Assembly (NCBI GenBank): GCA_001403775.1
Contig: CYUG01000017.1
Location: 217,969-281,968, forward strand
DNA: 64,000 nucleotides
DNA from: Dermabacter indicis
GTDB taxonomy: Bacteria > Actinomycetota > Actinomycetes > Actinomycetales > Dermabacteraceae
Direction: 5' to 3'
The position numbers were made by a program, and so were the translations under genes. Of the stretch, positions 51,115 through 60,469 are shown piece after piece (within the stretch, counting starts at the first letter, position 1; each line of letters starts with the position of its first letter). The notes under the pieces were generated by a model. That model was given only the letters and a program-made list of their open reading frames with translations, had not been told where the DNA came from and did no database searches.

Positions 51115-52860
51115 TTACGACTCCTTGGAGGGGTCGAGATCAGGGGCCGCGGGGGCGTTTTCCTCGAGTGCGAGGCTCGCGGGGAAGGCATGTGTCCGAC
51201 GCCGGGCTTCGGACACATCGGGGAGGAAGGCCGTTGCACCGGCCGCGCCGCTAATGCGGGCGCGGAACTCGGCGAAGGTGCGCTCAAGGTCGGGAGCGCC
51301 GTGTTCGTCACGCACTGGCGCGGGGACCGTGATCATGAGCGCCGCGGCAATGCCTGCCACGAGGCCGAGCCCACCGTTCGTGAGGCCCGCAGCGGCACCC
51401 GTGATCACCGAGAACACGATGACTCCAAGGAAGCCGAGCAGCGTGAGGGCCGCGCCGATCGACACGGCGTTTCCGCGCGCCTTGACGGCACTCTTTCGCA
51501 CAAGGGCTTTGCGACCGAAGTGCGATAGGAGCGCGAGGAGAGTCACGAGGACGAGCTGAAGGATCACAAGACTCGACCCGCCGCGCGCGTCGTAACCGAG
51601 GAGCACCGCGACGAAGTAGACCGCCACGGCAGCGAAGGCCACGATGTGCATCGTGCGCGAAAACTCGAACGTGCGCGCCGCGTACATGAGCCAGTCAACG
51701 CGCTTGAAGTTGAGCGTGCTCGAGCGCACGTAGGGGCGCGAGATGAGAAGCCCGAAAGCGGCGAAAGCAAAGGGAAGCCACACGTAAGAGGTGGAGAAAC
51801 TTCCCGGCGCAGCAAACTCGAGACGCAGGGAGTTGTCGGCAGCCGCCCCCGCAACCATCGCCGCTGCTGCTCCCACGAGGAAAACGTAATGCGAAGGGCG
51901 CTCGTTGAGCTTAGGGTTCGCAATGAAGAGACCCAGCGCAAGAGAGCCAAGCGCATAGGACAAGGTCACGAGCGCGAACGCCGGGTCTCCATTGATCGCC
52001 TTGCCCACCATCATCACGAGCGAAAGTGCAAAACTTGCAAGGAGCAGCACGCGCATCACAAGGATCCACCGTCCCGCACGCACCTGCGCCGCGGCACTAG
52101 GAACATATCCTTCGAACCCGCGACGCTCAGATCCCATCACCGCGCCCATGAGAAGGAGAGCCACTGCGACACCCACTCCCACGCGAGGTCCGTTCGGAAG
52201 GGGAATGAGGAGGTCGGGGATCGATGCAATGAGGTCGTAGCCGAGCGCGCCCACCGCCGCCGCAAACGCGGGCAGCATGCCAATCCGCCGCACGACCCCG
52301 AGATAAGCGAACTGCTCGGGCCTCTTGGGCTTCGCATCCTCCATGTAGGCGGGAACCCACCGCAAGAGGTAAACGGCGAAGATCGTCGCAATACCGATTC
52401 CCGCCGCGACAGCAGGAATCCACGAGGGAAGAGCATCGGGGGCGTGCGTGTAGGTTGTTGCGAAGCTCGAGCCGAAGGCAAGCACAACGATGATGTCACG
52501 CAGCGCATCCCATCCACTAAGGTCGCTGAACTGCGGAGGAAGGTGCACGGCGCGCTCTCGCGGCGCCGTCGCGGGTGTGGCGCCCGAACGCGCATAATCG
52601 TTCGCTACGGGTACTGGGGATGCCGCAATCTCGGCGGTCTCAGTTGCCGGCTCTCGCGGCGCAAGGCCCGGCGCGAAAAAGTTCTCGGCCTCACCCTCGA
52701 GGTTCGCGCGCTGCATTCTGAGGCGCGCGAAGTCGTCGCTATCGGGAAGTTTTTCCGTGGGAAGAGTGCCCGGTTCGGGAACAAAGATCCAGTCCTCGGC
52801 GGGATCGGCTCCCGCCTGGACGCGATCGTCGCGATTCTCCGGTACCTGATCCTTCGCCAT
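51115..52860 (-). CDS. Multi-helix membrane protein of unknown function
   Basis: 581 aa. A hydrophilic N-terminal region of about 130 residues contains an FVPEPGTLPTEKLPDSDDFARLRMQ segment, followed by about 12 hydrophobic helices and a short charged tail. The ATG at 52860 has GAGGGAG upstream; the frame to 52950 adds only Cys/Arg/Ala-rich residues. It stands 33 nt from the permease gene and may be co-transcribed with it. No family recognised. Confidence 0.7.
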   Translation of the reverse strand: MAKDQVPENRDDRVQAGADPAEDWIFVPEPGTLPTEKLPDSDDFARLRMQRANLEGEAENFFAPGLAPREPATETAEIAASPVPVANDYARSGATPATAPRERAVHLPPQFSDLSGWDALRDIIVVLAFGSSFATTYTHAPDALPSWIPAVAAGIGIATIFAVYLLRWVPAYMEDAKPKRPEQFAYLGVVRRIGMLPAFAAAVGALGYDLIASIPDLLIPLPNGPRVGVGVAVALLLMGAVMGSERRGFEGYVPSAAAQVRAGRWILVMRVLLLASFALSLVMMVGKAINGDPAFALVTLSYALGSLALGLFIANPKLNERPSHYVFLVGAAAAMVAGAAADNSLRLEFAAPGSFSTSYVWLPFAFAAFGLLISRPYVRSSTLNFKRVDWLMYAARTFEFSRTMHIVAFAAVAVYFVAVLLGYDARGGSSLVILQLVLVTLLALLSHFGRKALVRKSAVKARGNAVSIGAALTLLGFLGVIVFSVITGAAAGLTNGGLGLVAGIAAALMITVPAPVRDEHGAPDLERTFAEFRARISGAAGATAFLPDVSEARRRTHAFPASLALEENAPAAPDLDPSKES

Positions 52861-53019
52861 GGGCTCCCTCGTTAGTATCGCGCGGCATGCCGATGCGGGG
52901 GAAGCGCCTAAGAGGCAGGCTCGGCAAGCACGCGCGCGTATCGCGAACATTGTAGAGGCGGGAACACCATTAGGCGCGTCCGTTTCGCCGAGCGTGTCGC
53001 GAATCTCGCCACCGTTTAT

Positions 53020-53493
53020 TTAAAAGCTTGAGTATCGCTTTGAGAATCGCACGAGCGGCGAGCGCGCAGGCCCCTGGTGTGCCTCGCGCACACGGCACAC
53101 GAAAAGGGTGTGAGTCGCTGCTTCGTGTGAAGCTTCGACCTCGAGACTAAAGGTCGCAAGCGATCCCTCAATATGAGCGTTACCGTCCGCGTCGCGCGTG
53201 TGGGCGACCCCTTCGAGCATCCCCTGAAGTGGAAGCCCCGGCTCACCAAAACGCTCCGCAAGAACCTGCTGTTCGGCGCCGAGCACACTCAACGCGCACG
53301 TACCCGACTCCTCGAGTGCCTCCGCCACACGCGAAAGAGAATAGAGGCTGAGCACCATCGTGGGCGGGTCGTAGGACACGTCCAAGAACGAATCGATCGG
53401 TGTCACAAGATCCCAGCCACCCATACGCACGCTCACGAGCGCGATCGCCGACGCAATGTCCTCACTCAGTCGTCGATAGTTCTCAACATCCAC
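53020..53493 (-). CDS. Flavin-reductase-like FMN-binding split-barrel protein
   Basis: 157 aa. The fold is that of flavin reductases acting with monooxygenases: YRRLSEDIASAIALVSVRMGGWDLVTPIDSFLDVSYDPP, then FGEPGLPLQGM and a C-terminal VEASHEAATHTLFVCRV. GTG 53493 has AAAGGAG upstream; the longer frame upstream is antisense to the next region. The plasmid-derived region begins about 120 bp beyond its start. Partner unknown. Confidence 0.82.
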   Translation of the reverse strand: MDVENYRRLSEDIASAIALVSVRMGGWDLVTPIDSFLDVSYDPPTMVLSLYSLSRVAEALEESGTCALSVLGAEQQVLAERFGEPGLPLQGMLEGVAHTRDADGNAHIEGSLATFSLEVEASHEAATHTLFVCRVREAHQGPARSPLVRFSKRYSSF

Positions 53494-53622
53494 GGCTGCT
53501 CCTTTAGCACTCGGTCGCGATTCCAGGCAGGCAAGCGTCGGACCCGCCCCGAATGCGAGCGTAACGGTTTGACGCTTACCGCGCCCTCTCCATACTCCCG
53601 AGCGGCCACCTAGTGCATTCGT

Positions 53623-54815
53623 TTGACCGACCCACACTTCGCCGCGTTCGCCACCGCCGACATCGACACCCCCGGCGGAAGCATCAACAACCTGCACCCC
53701 GACGTCCTCGCGATCCTCACCAAAATGCGCCAGCTACACGCCGCACCAGGCTGGATCGGAATCAACCCCACAAACGGCAAAGCCCAACTGATCTGGGCCA
53801 TCGACCCCGCCTACAGCGACGGCGACCCCACCAAACCCAACCGCCCCATGAAACTGCTCAAACGCGTCCAACACGGCCTCAACGAGCTGCTCAACGGCGA
53901 CAAAGCCTTCGCACACGGATTCATGCGCAACCCCCTCTACAGCGGCCCCAACCCCAACGCCTACCGCTGGAACTGCTACCCGTTCAAGATCCACAAGCTG
54001 AAAGACCTCGAAGCGATGCTCGAACAACTCGGCGCACTCACCACAGCCCCCGACAAACCCCCACACCCGCAAAAACCGGTACAGACCTCATCCTTCAAGC
54101 CAAAGCCAACCGTGAACGCGCTCAGCGCATGCGCGCCCTCTCCGACGAGCTCGACGGCCTCAGCGTCGAAGAACTCGAACGCCACGACCCGTCCTACATC
54201 CAAGGCGCCCGCGTCCTCTACGACGCAGCAGGCACCCCACAACGCGACGAAACAGCGTTCCGCCACGCCCTCAAAACCGCACACCGCGCACACAAACGTG
54301 GCCAACGCCTCAAAGACAACCTTATCATCGACGCCTACGAACACGCCTACCGCATCGCCCACGCCCAAGACACCCTAGGCCGCCCCGACGAAATGCCCCC
54401 CATGCGCGACCGCCTCACCATGGCCCGCCGAGTCCGCGCCTACGCCACCACCAACAAGACCACCAAAGAGGCCGGAACAGGCCTCAGCTCCACCCACCAC
54501 GTCACCCCCGCCGAACGCAGCGCACTACGCACCTTCGGCTCACGCGGCGGCAAAAAATCCGCACAACGCTGGACCGACCCCACCCAAACCGAGTACCACA
54601 CCAACGCCCGCAAACCCCTCGAAGCCGCCAACAAACGTAGAAAAGTGCAGGGAAACGAGACGCGCGGTCGCATCCTCCTCGCCGTCTCCAGTAGCTATAG
54701 CGATACCGGACGTATACCAACCCGCCGCGAAATCGCGGAAGAAGTGGGCTGCACTCCCCGCATCGTTACGACGCATTTAGCGGCGCTCCGAGAAGCTGGC
54801 TTGCTGCCTGAGTAG
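53623..54815 (+). pseudogene. repA: Plasmid replication protein RepA, 5'-truncated and frameshifted
   Basis: The first reading frame (TTG 53623, no upstream room because a TAG lies at 53611) encodes a replicase-family segment: FATADIDTPGG, WIGINPTNGKAQLIWAI, GFMRNPLYSGPNPNAYRWNCYPF. At about 54050–54070, in a C-rich run, homology passes to the next frame, which continues QAKANRERAQRMRALSDELDGLS, then a helix-turn-helix near the end (PTRREIAEEVGCTPRIVTTHL). Restoring one base joins the halves. The usual N-terminus of such theta-plasmid RepA proteins is missing. It marks an integrated or decayed plasmid. Confidence 0.82.
54427..54488. repeat. 62-bp direct repeat, copy 1 (inside RepA)
   Basis: Identical to 54905–54966, 478 bp away. 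The sequence encodes the RVRAYATTNKTTKEAGTGLS part of RepA. Confidence 0.95.
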
Positions 54816-54904
54816 GGGTGGAAATGCCGTAAGCATAGAACGGTTCCCCCTCCCCCCGGGAGGGCACATGGCTTTCACTCTTTCTTCCCCGCCCACTACC
54901 GCCT

Positions 54905-54966
54905 GCCGAGTCCGCGCCTACGCCACCACCAACAAGACCACCAAAGAGGCCGGAACAGGCCTCAGC
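54905..54966. repeat. 62-bp direct repeat, copy 2
   Basis: Exact copy of 54427–54488, outside the RepA gene; both flanks differ, so it is a bounded duplication. Confidence 0.95.
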
Positions 54967-55088
54967 CCCCAGGGAGGGGCAGGACTTCTAGCCCCCAGCA
55001 TGCCAACCCCGGCTCGCTCTGCCCTGTGCTCCAGGCTGGCTTGGGAGCGCCCCGGGTGCCCCCTCCCTGCGTGTTCTGGGGTGGCTCC

Positions 55089-55166
55089 ATAAGCGCGGCC
55101 AGCGCCTCAAAGACACCCCCGTCATCGATGCACACGAGCACGCCTACCGCATCGCCAATGCGTAGC
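55089..55166 (+). pseudogene. Diverged second RepA fragment
   Basis: Encodes HKRGQRLKDTPVIDAHEHAY followed by RIANA and a TAG. It matches the RepA segment HKRGQRLKDNLIIDAYEHAY at about 54292–54360 with several changes, so it is an older or foreign copy, not part of the recent exact duplication. Confidence 0.75.
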
Positions 55167-55247
55167 GCACACGGTCGTCAGGCATAGAATGGAGTTTTCT
55201 GGTAGGAAAAGTTTGAGCTGGCGCTATCGCGTTTCAGAGGGGGGCCG

Positions 55248-55703
55248 GTGAAGAAAAAGCTGTGGTCAACGATTCTGGCTTGCGGATCCATCACTCTTCT
55301 CCTTCAAGGTTGCGGTCGCGACCTAAGCGCGGAGCTGGGGCTGGATGCCGATGATTCGCCGCAAGTACTGTCGGAAGCCTGGGGGATTGACGTCCCCGCC
55401 TCTATGACTACTGAAGAGTTTTACAGCAGCGATGTAGGGTTCACGGGCGACGGAGATTATCTACGCGTAATGAAGCTGCCCAAGGCAGACCAAGTTGGGA
55501 TGTGGGCTCCAGCTAACTTCCAAGAATCGCCAGATGAATGGGTTGGTACGACCGTCATCACCAACTCGAACGCCCCATTTAATCTAGAAGATTTAAATGA
55601 TATGAAGTGCCTTCCCGTCACCAAGAGGGAAGATGGATCTCATCTGATGCTCTGCTACAGCAGAGCATCAGATGATTACTATTCCTTCGAATCGATATTT
55701 TAA
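55248..55703 (+). CDS. Small lipoprotein in mobile region
   Basis: 151 aa. Signal KKKLWSTILACGSITLLLQGC with lipobox LQGC, then an acidic globular domain with two further Cys (MKCLPV and MLCYSR). GTG start. Base composition is clearly lower in GC than its surroundings, consistent with transfer. The 3' end contains a 17-bp inverted repeat (55640–55675) inside the reading frame. No family recognised. Confidence 0.68.
   Translation: MKKKLWSTILACGSITLLLQGCGRDLSAELGLDADDSPQVLSEAWGIDVPASMTTEEFYSSDVGFTGDGDYLRVMKLPKADQVGMWAPANFQESPDEWVGTTVITNSNAPFNLEDLNDMKCLPVTKREDGSHLMLCYSRASDDYYSFESIF
55640..55675. repeat. Near-perfect palindrome inside a gene end
   Basis: TCATCTGATGCTCTGCT, two bases, then AGCAGAGCATCAGATGA: 17-bp perfect arms with a 2-nt centre, 28 nt before the lipoprotein stop. 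Such a short centre makes it a cruciform-like inverted duplication rather than a typical terminator. Confidence 0.9.
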
Positions 55704-55715
55704 ATCGATCCATCT

Positions 55716-56392
55716 TTAAACGCTAATCACCACTGGGTATGGCCTGATCACCCCACGCTTCTGCGCGAGCGCCATCACTGCCACAACCTTATTAGTAACG
55801 CCTTTATATTTGGTTTTCGGGTCGAAGTCATAGACATCGTGGATTGTGAAGTTATAGTCCGTGGGGGACTTCTTTTTGTACTCAAACCTTTTGATGGAGT
55901 AGTAGAGGTCTACCCCGTACTTTCCGCCACTGTTAAGGGCGAAAATGCTAGAGCCGCTGACTGCCTTCGAATTCCTTAGGCGGGCGACTACTGGGCTGGA
56001 TTTTGCTCGCGAGCCGTGACGCGGACGGTATGCGGATGAATCCTTCTTTTTCGCCCTAAGCAGCAGTTCGGCTGACAGCTTGTATCCCCCTGCGGCGAAC
56101 GCTGCAATTACAGAATTCACAGCGGAGCCAAGAATGTCTTCCTGTGTGACTTTGTAGGGTTGCACATTCCTAGACGTCTGCTCCGGAGCGGGGGGCCTGA
56201 TCTTCTGTAGTTCCGCTTCAACCGAGGTTCCCTTTTCGGTGAGATCTTGGTCAATCTCCTCGATAGCCTGATGGATGAGCTTCAGCTCCTCATCTGTCAG
56301 CGAATCGTCGGCTAGGGCCGGCTGCAAAAACACCAAAGGCAAACTTGTCCCTAATAGACCAATGGCGGTGCGCCTAGTACTGTTTTAGACAC
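55716..56392 (-). pseudogene. Secreted protein with frameshift in its signal peptide
   Basis: The long frame (TTG 56342 at best) gives 208 aa: the end of a signal peptide (PLVFLQPALA), an acidic helical segment, a hydrophobic stretch near residue 80 and a beta-rich C-terminus. Reading upstream in this frame gives RRTAIGLLGTSLPLVFLQPA, a textbook signal peptide, but a TAA blocks the start. A GTG at 56392 with GGAGAG upstream starts in the neighbouring frame (MSKT). Adding one A to the AAAA run (56383–56386) would give one continuous protein MSKNSTRRTAIGLL… So either a recent frameshift or a sequencing error. No family recognised. Confidence 0.65.
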
Positions 56393-56848
56393 GATGTTTT
56401 CTCTCCTTTGAGTAGTTACCAACGCTCCCGAAGTGGCCTCCGGGATGACTCACAGCGAGTCGCACAAGTGCCCCCAAAAATCGCTTCCGCTGAAGAGTTA
56501 GGATGTGAGAGCACTGAAAAAGTCCCTTGCGAGACGTCAAATGTCCCCTCGGTCGGTAGTGGCAGCGTGAAAGTCGCGTGCACTCCTCGTTCTCGTCGGC
56601 TTCAGTGCTTCCGTGGCGGCATCTGATTGTGGTAACGCTGTCGTCATCCGACATATAGCACATTCGATAGATGTCTAAAAGTGCGATTGTCCCGGGATCC
56701 GGGAAATCTCCGGGCAGTTCGCGTGCGGTCTGGTTGGGTACACGCCAGCGGCACATGTCGGCCTCGCGCTCTTCTCGGTATCTCAGTGGGTACTCTCGAA
56801 CTCAACGAGACGAAGTCCAGCAGGGTTTAGAGATAGGGGGACGCGACG
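56393..56848. other. Gene-free interval before the recombinase, possible res site
   Basis: No supported gene; an open frame on the minus strand (56385–56756) has no ribosome site or recognisable domain. Just upstream of the serine recombinase there is GACAT-N16-ATGTC at 56650–56675 and other short repeats, which could be part of a resolution site, since resolvase genes usually follow their own res. Confidence 0.45.
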
Positions 56849-57460
56849 ATGGTGACCTACACCGGGCAGCGCGTGGGGTACATGCGCGTGAGCTCTGTAG
56901 ACCAGAACCTTGACCGGCAAAGCCTCGCGATAGGCGGCTGCGACAAGGTCTTCTCCGATAAAGCTTCCGGCAAGGGCGTAGACGGTCGTCAGGGGCTTCG
57001 GGAGGCCTTGAACTACCTCCGGGAGGGAGACCTGTTCGTTGTGGCCTCTATGGACCGTCTAGCGCGCTCCTTGCGTGATCTGGAGTCCATCGTCACGCGA
57101 CTAACTAATGATGGCGTCACCCTCCACTTCGTGAAAGAGGACCTCGTCTTTCGCCCGAACTCCGAGGACCCCTACGCGCGCTTCCAGCTTCACTTGATCG
57201 GTGCCGTGGCAGAGCTCGAGCGCTCACTGATTCGCGAACGTCAGCGCGAAGGGATCGAAGCGGCAAAAGCTCGAGGCGTTTACACCGGTCGAGCGCGCGT
57301 CCTCACCGACGAGCAAGCCCGCGAGGCCAAGGCCCTCGTTAAACAAGGCATGACCAAGAAGGCCCTCGCCCAGAAGTACGGGATCGGCCGCTCAACCCTC
57401 TATCGATACCTCGCGCAAACCGAAGAGACGGAACACCCCTCAGATACGCACCCCACGTAG
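56849..57460 (+). CDS. Serine recombinase, resolvase/invertase family
   Basis: 203 aa small serine recombinase. The N-terminal catalytic domain has VGYMRVSSVDQNLDRQ with the nucleophile Ser, FVVASMDRLARSLRDL with the conserved Arg pair, and AELERSLIRERQREGIEAAK in the long E-helix. The C-terminal HTH is MTKKALAQKYGIGRSTLYRYL. Typical of Tn3-type TnpR or plasmid resolvases that keep plasmids monomeric. ATG 56849 with GGGGGA upstream. The gene is intact. Confidence 0.9.
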   Translation: MVTYTGQRVGYMRVSSVDQNLDRQSLAIGGCDKVFSDKASGKGVDGRQGLREALNYLREGDLFVVASMDRLARSLRDLESIVTRLTNDGVTLHFVKEDLVFRPNSEDPYARFQLHLIGAVAELERSLIRERQREGIEAAKARGVYTGRARVLTDEQAREAKALVKQGMTKKALAQKYGIGRSTLYRYLAQTEETEHPSDTHPT

Positions 57461-57548
57461 TTACCGATAGGAGGCGAACGAGCACGCCACTAACCCCTAC
57501 CATCCCCCTGTTGGCTACCACTCACACGCCCCTTCACGAACCTTACCT

Positions 57549-58717
57549 TGAAGTGCCCCGGGGGGCGCTCCTAGGCGTTTGCCTTGATTTCTATCATTTC
57601 CTGTGGCGAGTGCTGCTTCCAAAATTCGGTTTCAACCTCGGACAGGGTTCGGTATCTCACGCTTTGGTGGGGTCGTGCTTCTTTACACCACAACACCCAC
57701 TCAAAGGTCTCTATTTCTACATCGACGATGTCGTTCCACCTGCGAATATGGATGAGCCCGTTTTATAAGAACCGTTGACGCTTTTAACTAGAGCATTGTC
57801 ATAGGAATCGCCGACAGTTCCGGAGGAAGCGCAATCCCATGCTGGGAAATCCGCTCGTTGTAGACAACGCTGACAGGCTGGGAGCCGTGATCAGAATGGG
57901 GCACCAAACCTGTTGTTTTTTCGGCGCACACATAGGTAGCATCCGCCACCCACAGCTTGTTCGGGCCTTGGGCTTTGAACTCACGCCTCACCAACTCCGG
58001 GCACAAAACCGGCACGTTAGGCCAGCGAGTGGTGATAGGCAAGCGTCCTTTACCTTTGTTAGATACGGCCGCCAAGCGCATCAGCCTGGCGGTTTGTCCA
58101 CGACCGAAATCGATTCCGTCACAGCGAGGAACAAGCCACATCTTCCGCACACCGCCAACACCGTAATTAACTCTATTTACTGTATCCATGCGTTCAGCCA
58201 GCACAGTGTCACGAAGACGGCGAGCACTGAGTCCTCGGCCTTTAGATTAGCGATCACCACGCGAGGTTATGAACCCACCATCCCGGCTTTTCGTCAACGT
58301 CTTGCAGACGAACTCGACAGAGAAATGATTCCGGTGCTCATCGATAAACCGAATCATTTCTGACAGGGGGTCGAGTTCCGACGTGAAAAAGCTGCAGCAG
58401 CTTTCAGTAGTTCATTGGTGTCACGTAGTCCGTGATTTTCACGGCGTGACCTCGCGTTTTCGGCGACCAGATCTTCAGGCATTGGTTCTGAGATCTCTCC
58501 TGCGCGTCGGGTCCGCTGAGTCCATTGACGAGCCATGCGCCAGGAAACCCCCACCTTTGGGGCTATTGCCTGACAGGCGGCCCACATCGACATGTTCTCC
58601 GTCAAGATACGGTCCTCTACAAGACGGACCACACGGGCCTTCGCACTCTAATCAACATTTCTTGGCCTACTCTAAATTCCCCATCTACTCAAACGGAACA
58701 AAAACTGGGACACTTCA
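57549..58717 (-). mobile_element. Degenerate IS3-family element
   Basis: 1169 bp bounded by short terminal inverted repeats: TGAAGTGCCCC at the left end and, read inward from the right, TGAAGTGTCCC. Inside are remnants of OrfA and OrfB of an IS3-type transposase on the minus strand, with stops, frame changes and a deletion. No clear target duplication is seen. Confidence 0.75.
57571..58632 (-). pseudogene. IS3-family transposase OrfA/OrfB remnants
   Basis: OrfA (58354–58632) keeps its HTH (GVSWRMARQWTQRTRRAGE) and coiled coil (ENARSRRENHGLRDTNELLKAA), but its N-terminus is broken by a stop in SAKARVV-upstream sequence. OrfB can be traced as MIRFIDEHRNHFSVEFVCKTL, a stop, DTVLAERMDTVNRVNYGVGGVRKMW, NKLWVADATYV, then a deletion to HSDHGSQ, YNERI, SYDNALVKSVNG and EFWKQHSPQEMIEIKANA. 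Several frames are needed. The catalytic Glu (normally ALVES) is Lys. It cannot encode active transposase. Confidence 0.85.
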
Positions 58718-58813
58718 CTTCGAAGCCCCGCACAGCGCCACACAACCGTTTAGGGGAATACACCACACCCCAACTCTCACCAAACGCCGCGCGCGCCCAT
58801 TAACCTGGAGGGC

Positions 58814-60469
58814 ATGACCGGACCCGCACATACTCCCAGCCGGCGCACCTTCCTCACGGCGGGCGCCTCCCTCGGCGCACTTGCCCTCGCGACCACTGCC
58901 ACGGGCTGCCAAAACTCACCGAACCCAGGCGACCCCGACTACCCCTCTATCGCCGAACAGTTCAATCTGCCGGTCCCCAAGGGGCACCTCGACGTCACAA
59001 TCGGCACCCCGCTCGAGAGCGACGGCCTTAGCCCGTTCACGACCCGCTCACTTCAGAACACCGCCGCCCTCTGGCACGTGTACGAGGGCCTCTCGATTAT
59101 GGACCCCACACGCTGGAGGACCGAGCCGGGGCTCTCGCAAAACCTCTTCGACCCCGCCCAGGTCACCTTTGATGTTTTTCTTCGCGACGGCGCGATCTTC
59201 CACGACGGAACCCCCGTGACCCCGGTCGACGTTGTCTACTCCTTCGAAACCGCGCTCGACGAAAACAACAACTACCCCCACCGCGAGCTCCTCGACTTCT
59301 TCGACCGCGCCATACCAATCGCCGACAACGTCGTGCAGCTCCGCCTCAACTACCCCACTCCCGAACTCAACGAGCGGCTCTCCCTCGTGAAAATCATCCC
59401 CGAGGGAACCGATCCAGCCACTCTTCTCGAGAAACCCAACGGGACGGGTCCGTGGAAGATCACGGAGCACGACGCCGAAGCCGGGACCATCACCTTCGAG
59501 GCTTTCGACCAGTACTCCGGTGTGTGCCCCGCGCTTTACGAAACCATGACCTGGCACGTCGCTCACGACGAATCCGCGATCGTCAAGGCCCTCACGGACG
59601 GCAGCACCCACGTAGCGCTCCCCGTTCCCGCAGGGAAATACCGCGAGCTCGAGAAAAGCCGGCGCGTCAAGGACGGCACCCTCCACCTCGCCGCCCAGAA
59701 GGGCAAAGCCGGCATCTACGCAATGTTTAACCACGCCGAGGGACACCCCTTCGCCGCGATCGAGGCGCGACGCGGCTTCATGAAGGCCTTCGACTACAAA
59801 GGCTGCGCGAAACGGGTCTTTGCAGGCCACGTCGACCCCGTCAAGAGCCCCGTCTATCCGGGCACCCCCGGCTTCAAATCCGCCTCTAACGTGTACACGC
59901 ATGCACCTGACGAGGCTCGCGACCTCTTTACTCGCGCAGAGGTCAGCAAGATTCGCCTGCTCGCCAGCAACGAGACCTGGACCCAGGGACTCGCCGAATC
60001 ACTCAAGGACGACCTCGCCGCACTCGGGCTCGAGCCTGAGCTCGAGGTCCTTCCCTGGTGGGATGTCGTGACGCGCATGGAAGAGGATTCCGACGGCTGG
60101 GACGCCGCCCTCGTGTTCCTCGACCCCGCATTTGTCGGCTTCAATCCCGACACGCTCCTACGCTCCCTCTACGCCTCACCCTTCTGGGTCGACTCCCGCC
60201 TGCGCCTCAGGGAAAGCGAACTCGTCGCGGAGATTCGCGACGTGCTCGACCGCAGCACGAGATCCGAATTCGTTGGCAATGAGCTTCAGCGTGCTTTAGA
60301 AAAGTTGATGAACCACATCTCCACGGAAATCCCCATGTACCCGCTCGCGTGGATGCACACGCTCAGCGCGATCAACACCTCCAAGGTCGCCGACCTCTCC
60401 GATACCCGAGCCCTGGGTTTCGTCGCCTCGACCGCGACGCCGCCCGAGGAAATGGACAAGAAGCGCTAA
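58814..60469 (+). CDS. Oligopeptide/dipeptide-type ABC substrate-binding protein
   Basis: 551 aa extracellular solute-binding protein family 5. It has an N-terminal twin-arginine-like signal (SRRTFLTAGASLGALALATTA) and a probable lipid-anchor Cys in TGCQ, although the lipobox (ATGC) is weak. The body carries YEGLSIMDP, SFETALDEN, GTGPWKITEHD and a C-terminal MYPLAWMHTL. It would catch peptides or nickel-like ligands for an ABC importer, but no permease genes are adjacent. The ATG has GGAGGG upstream. It flanks the right side of the mobile region. Confidence 0.85.
   Translation: MTGPAHTPSRRTFLTAGASLGALALATTATGCQNSPNPGDPDYPSIAEQFNLPVPKGHLDVTIGTPLESDGLSPFTTRSLQNTAALWHVYEGLSIMDPTRWRTEPGLSQNLFDPAQVTFDVFLRDGAIFHDGTPVTPVDVVYSFETALDENNNYPHRELLDFFDRAIPIADNVVQLRLNYPTPELNERLSLVKIIPEGTDPATLLEKPNGTGPWKITEHDAEAGTITFEAFDQYSGVCPALYETMTWHVAHDESAIVKALTDGSTHVALPVPAGKYRELEKSRRVKDGTLHLAAQKGKAGIYAMFNHAEGHPFAAIEARRGFMKAFDYKGCAKRVFAGHVDPVKSPVYPGTPGFKSASNVYTHAPDEARDLFTRAEVSKIRLLASNETWTQGLAESLKDDLAALGLEPELEVLPWWDVVTRMEEDSDGWDAALVFLDPAFVGFNPDTLLRSLYASPFWVDSRLRLRESELVAEIRDVLDRSTRSEFVGNELQRALEKLMNHISTEIPMYPLAWMHTLSAINTSKVADLSDTRALGFVASTATPPEEMDKKR

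Larger units (their letters stand above)
54816..55247. other. Scrambled interval with RepA fragments and a CpG-poor block
   Basis: No intact gene is supported. It holds a pyrimidine-rich start (CCCCCTCCCCCCGGGAGGG), copy 2 of the 62-bp repeat, a 122-bp block at 54967–55088 whose composition differs from the surroundings, and a diverged RepA fragment at 55089–55166. The frame 54868–55092 is open but joins unrelated pieces. Confidence 0.6.

Noticed and set aside
54868..55092. 74-residue open frame as a gene
   Set aside because: It is built from an exact RepA duplicate joined to the CpG-poor block, with no ribosome site or domain.
56385..56756. 123-residue minus-strand open frame
   Set aside because: No ribosome site, odd composition and no recognisable domain; it overlaps the likely start of the frameshifted secreted protein.
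57511..57768. 85-residue plus-strand open frame
   Set aside because: Antisense to the traced C-terminal part of the IS3 transposase remnant.
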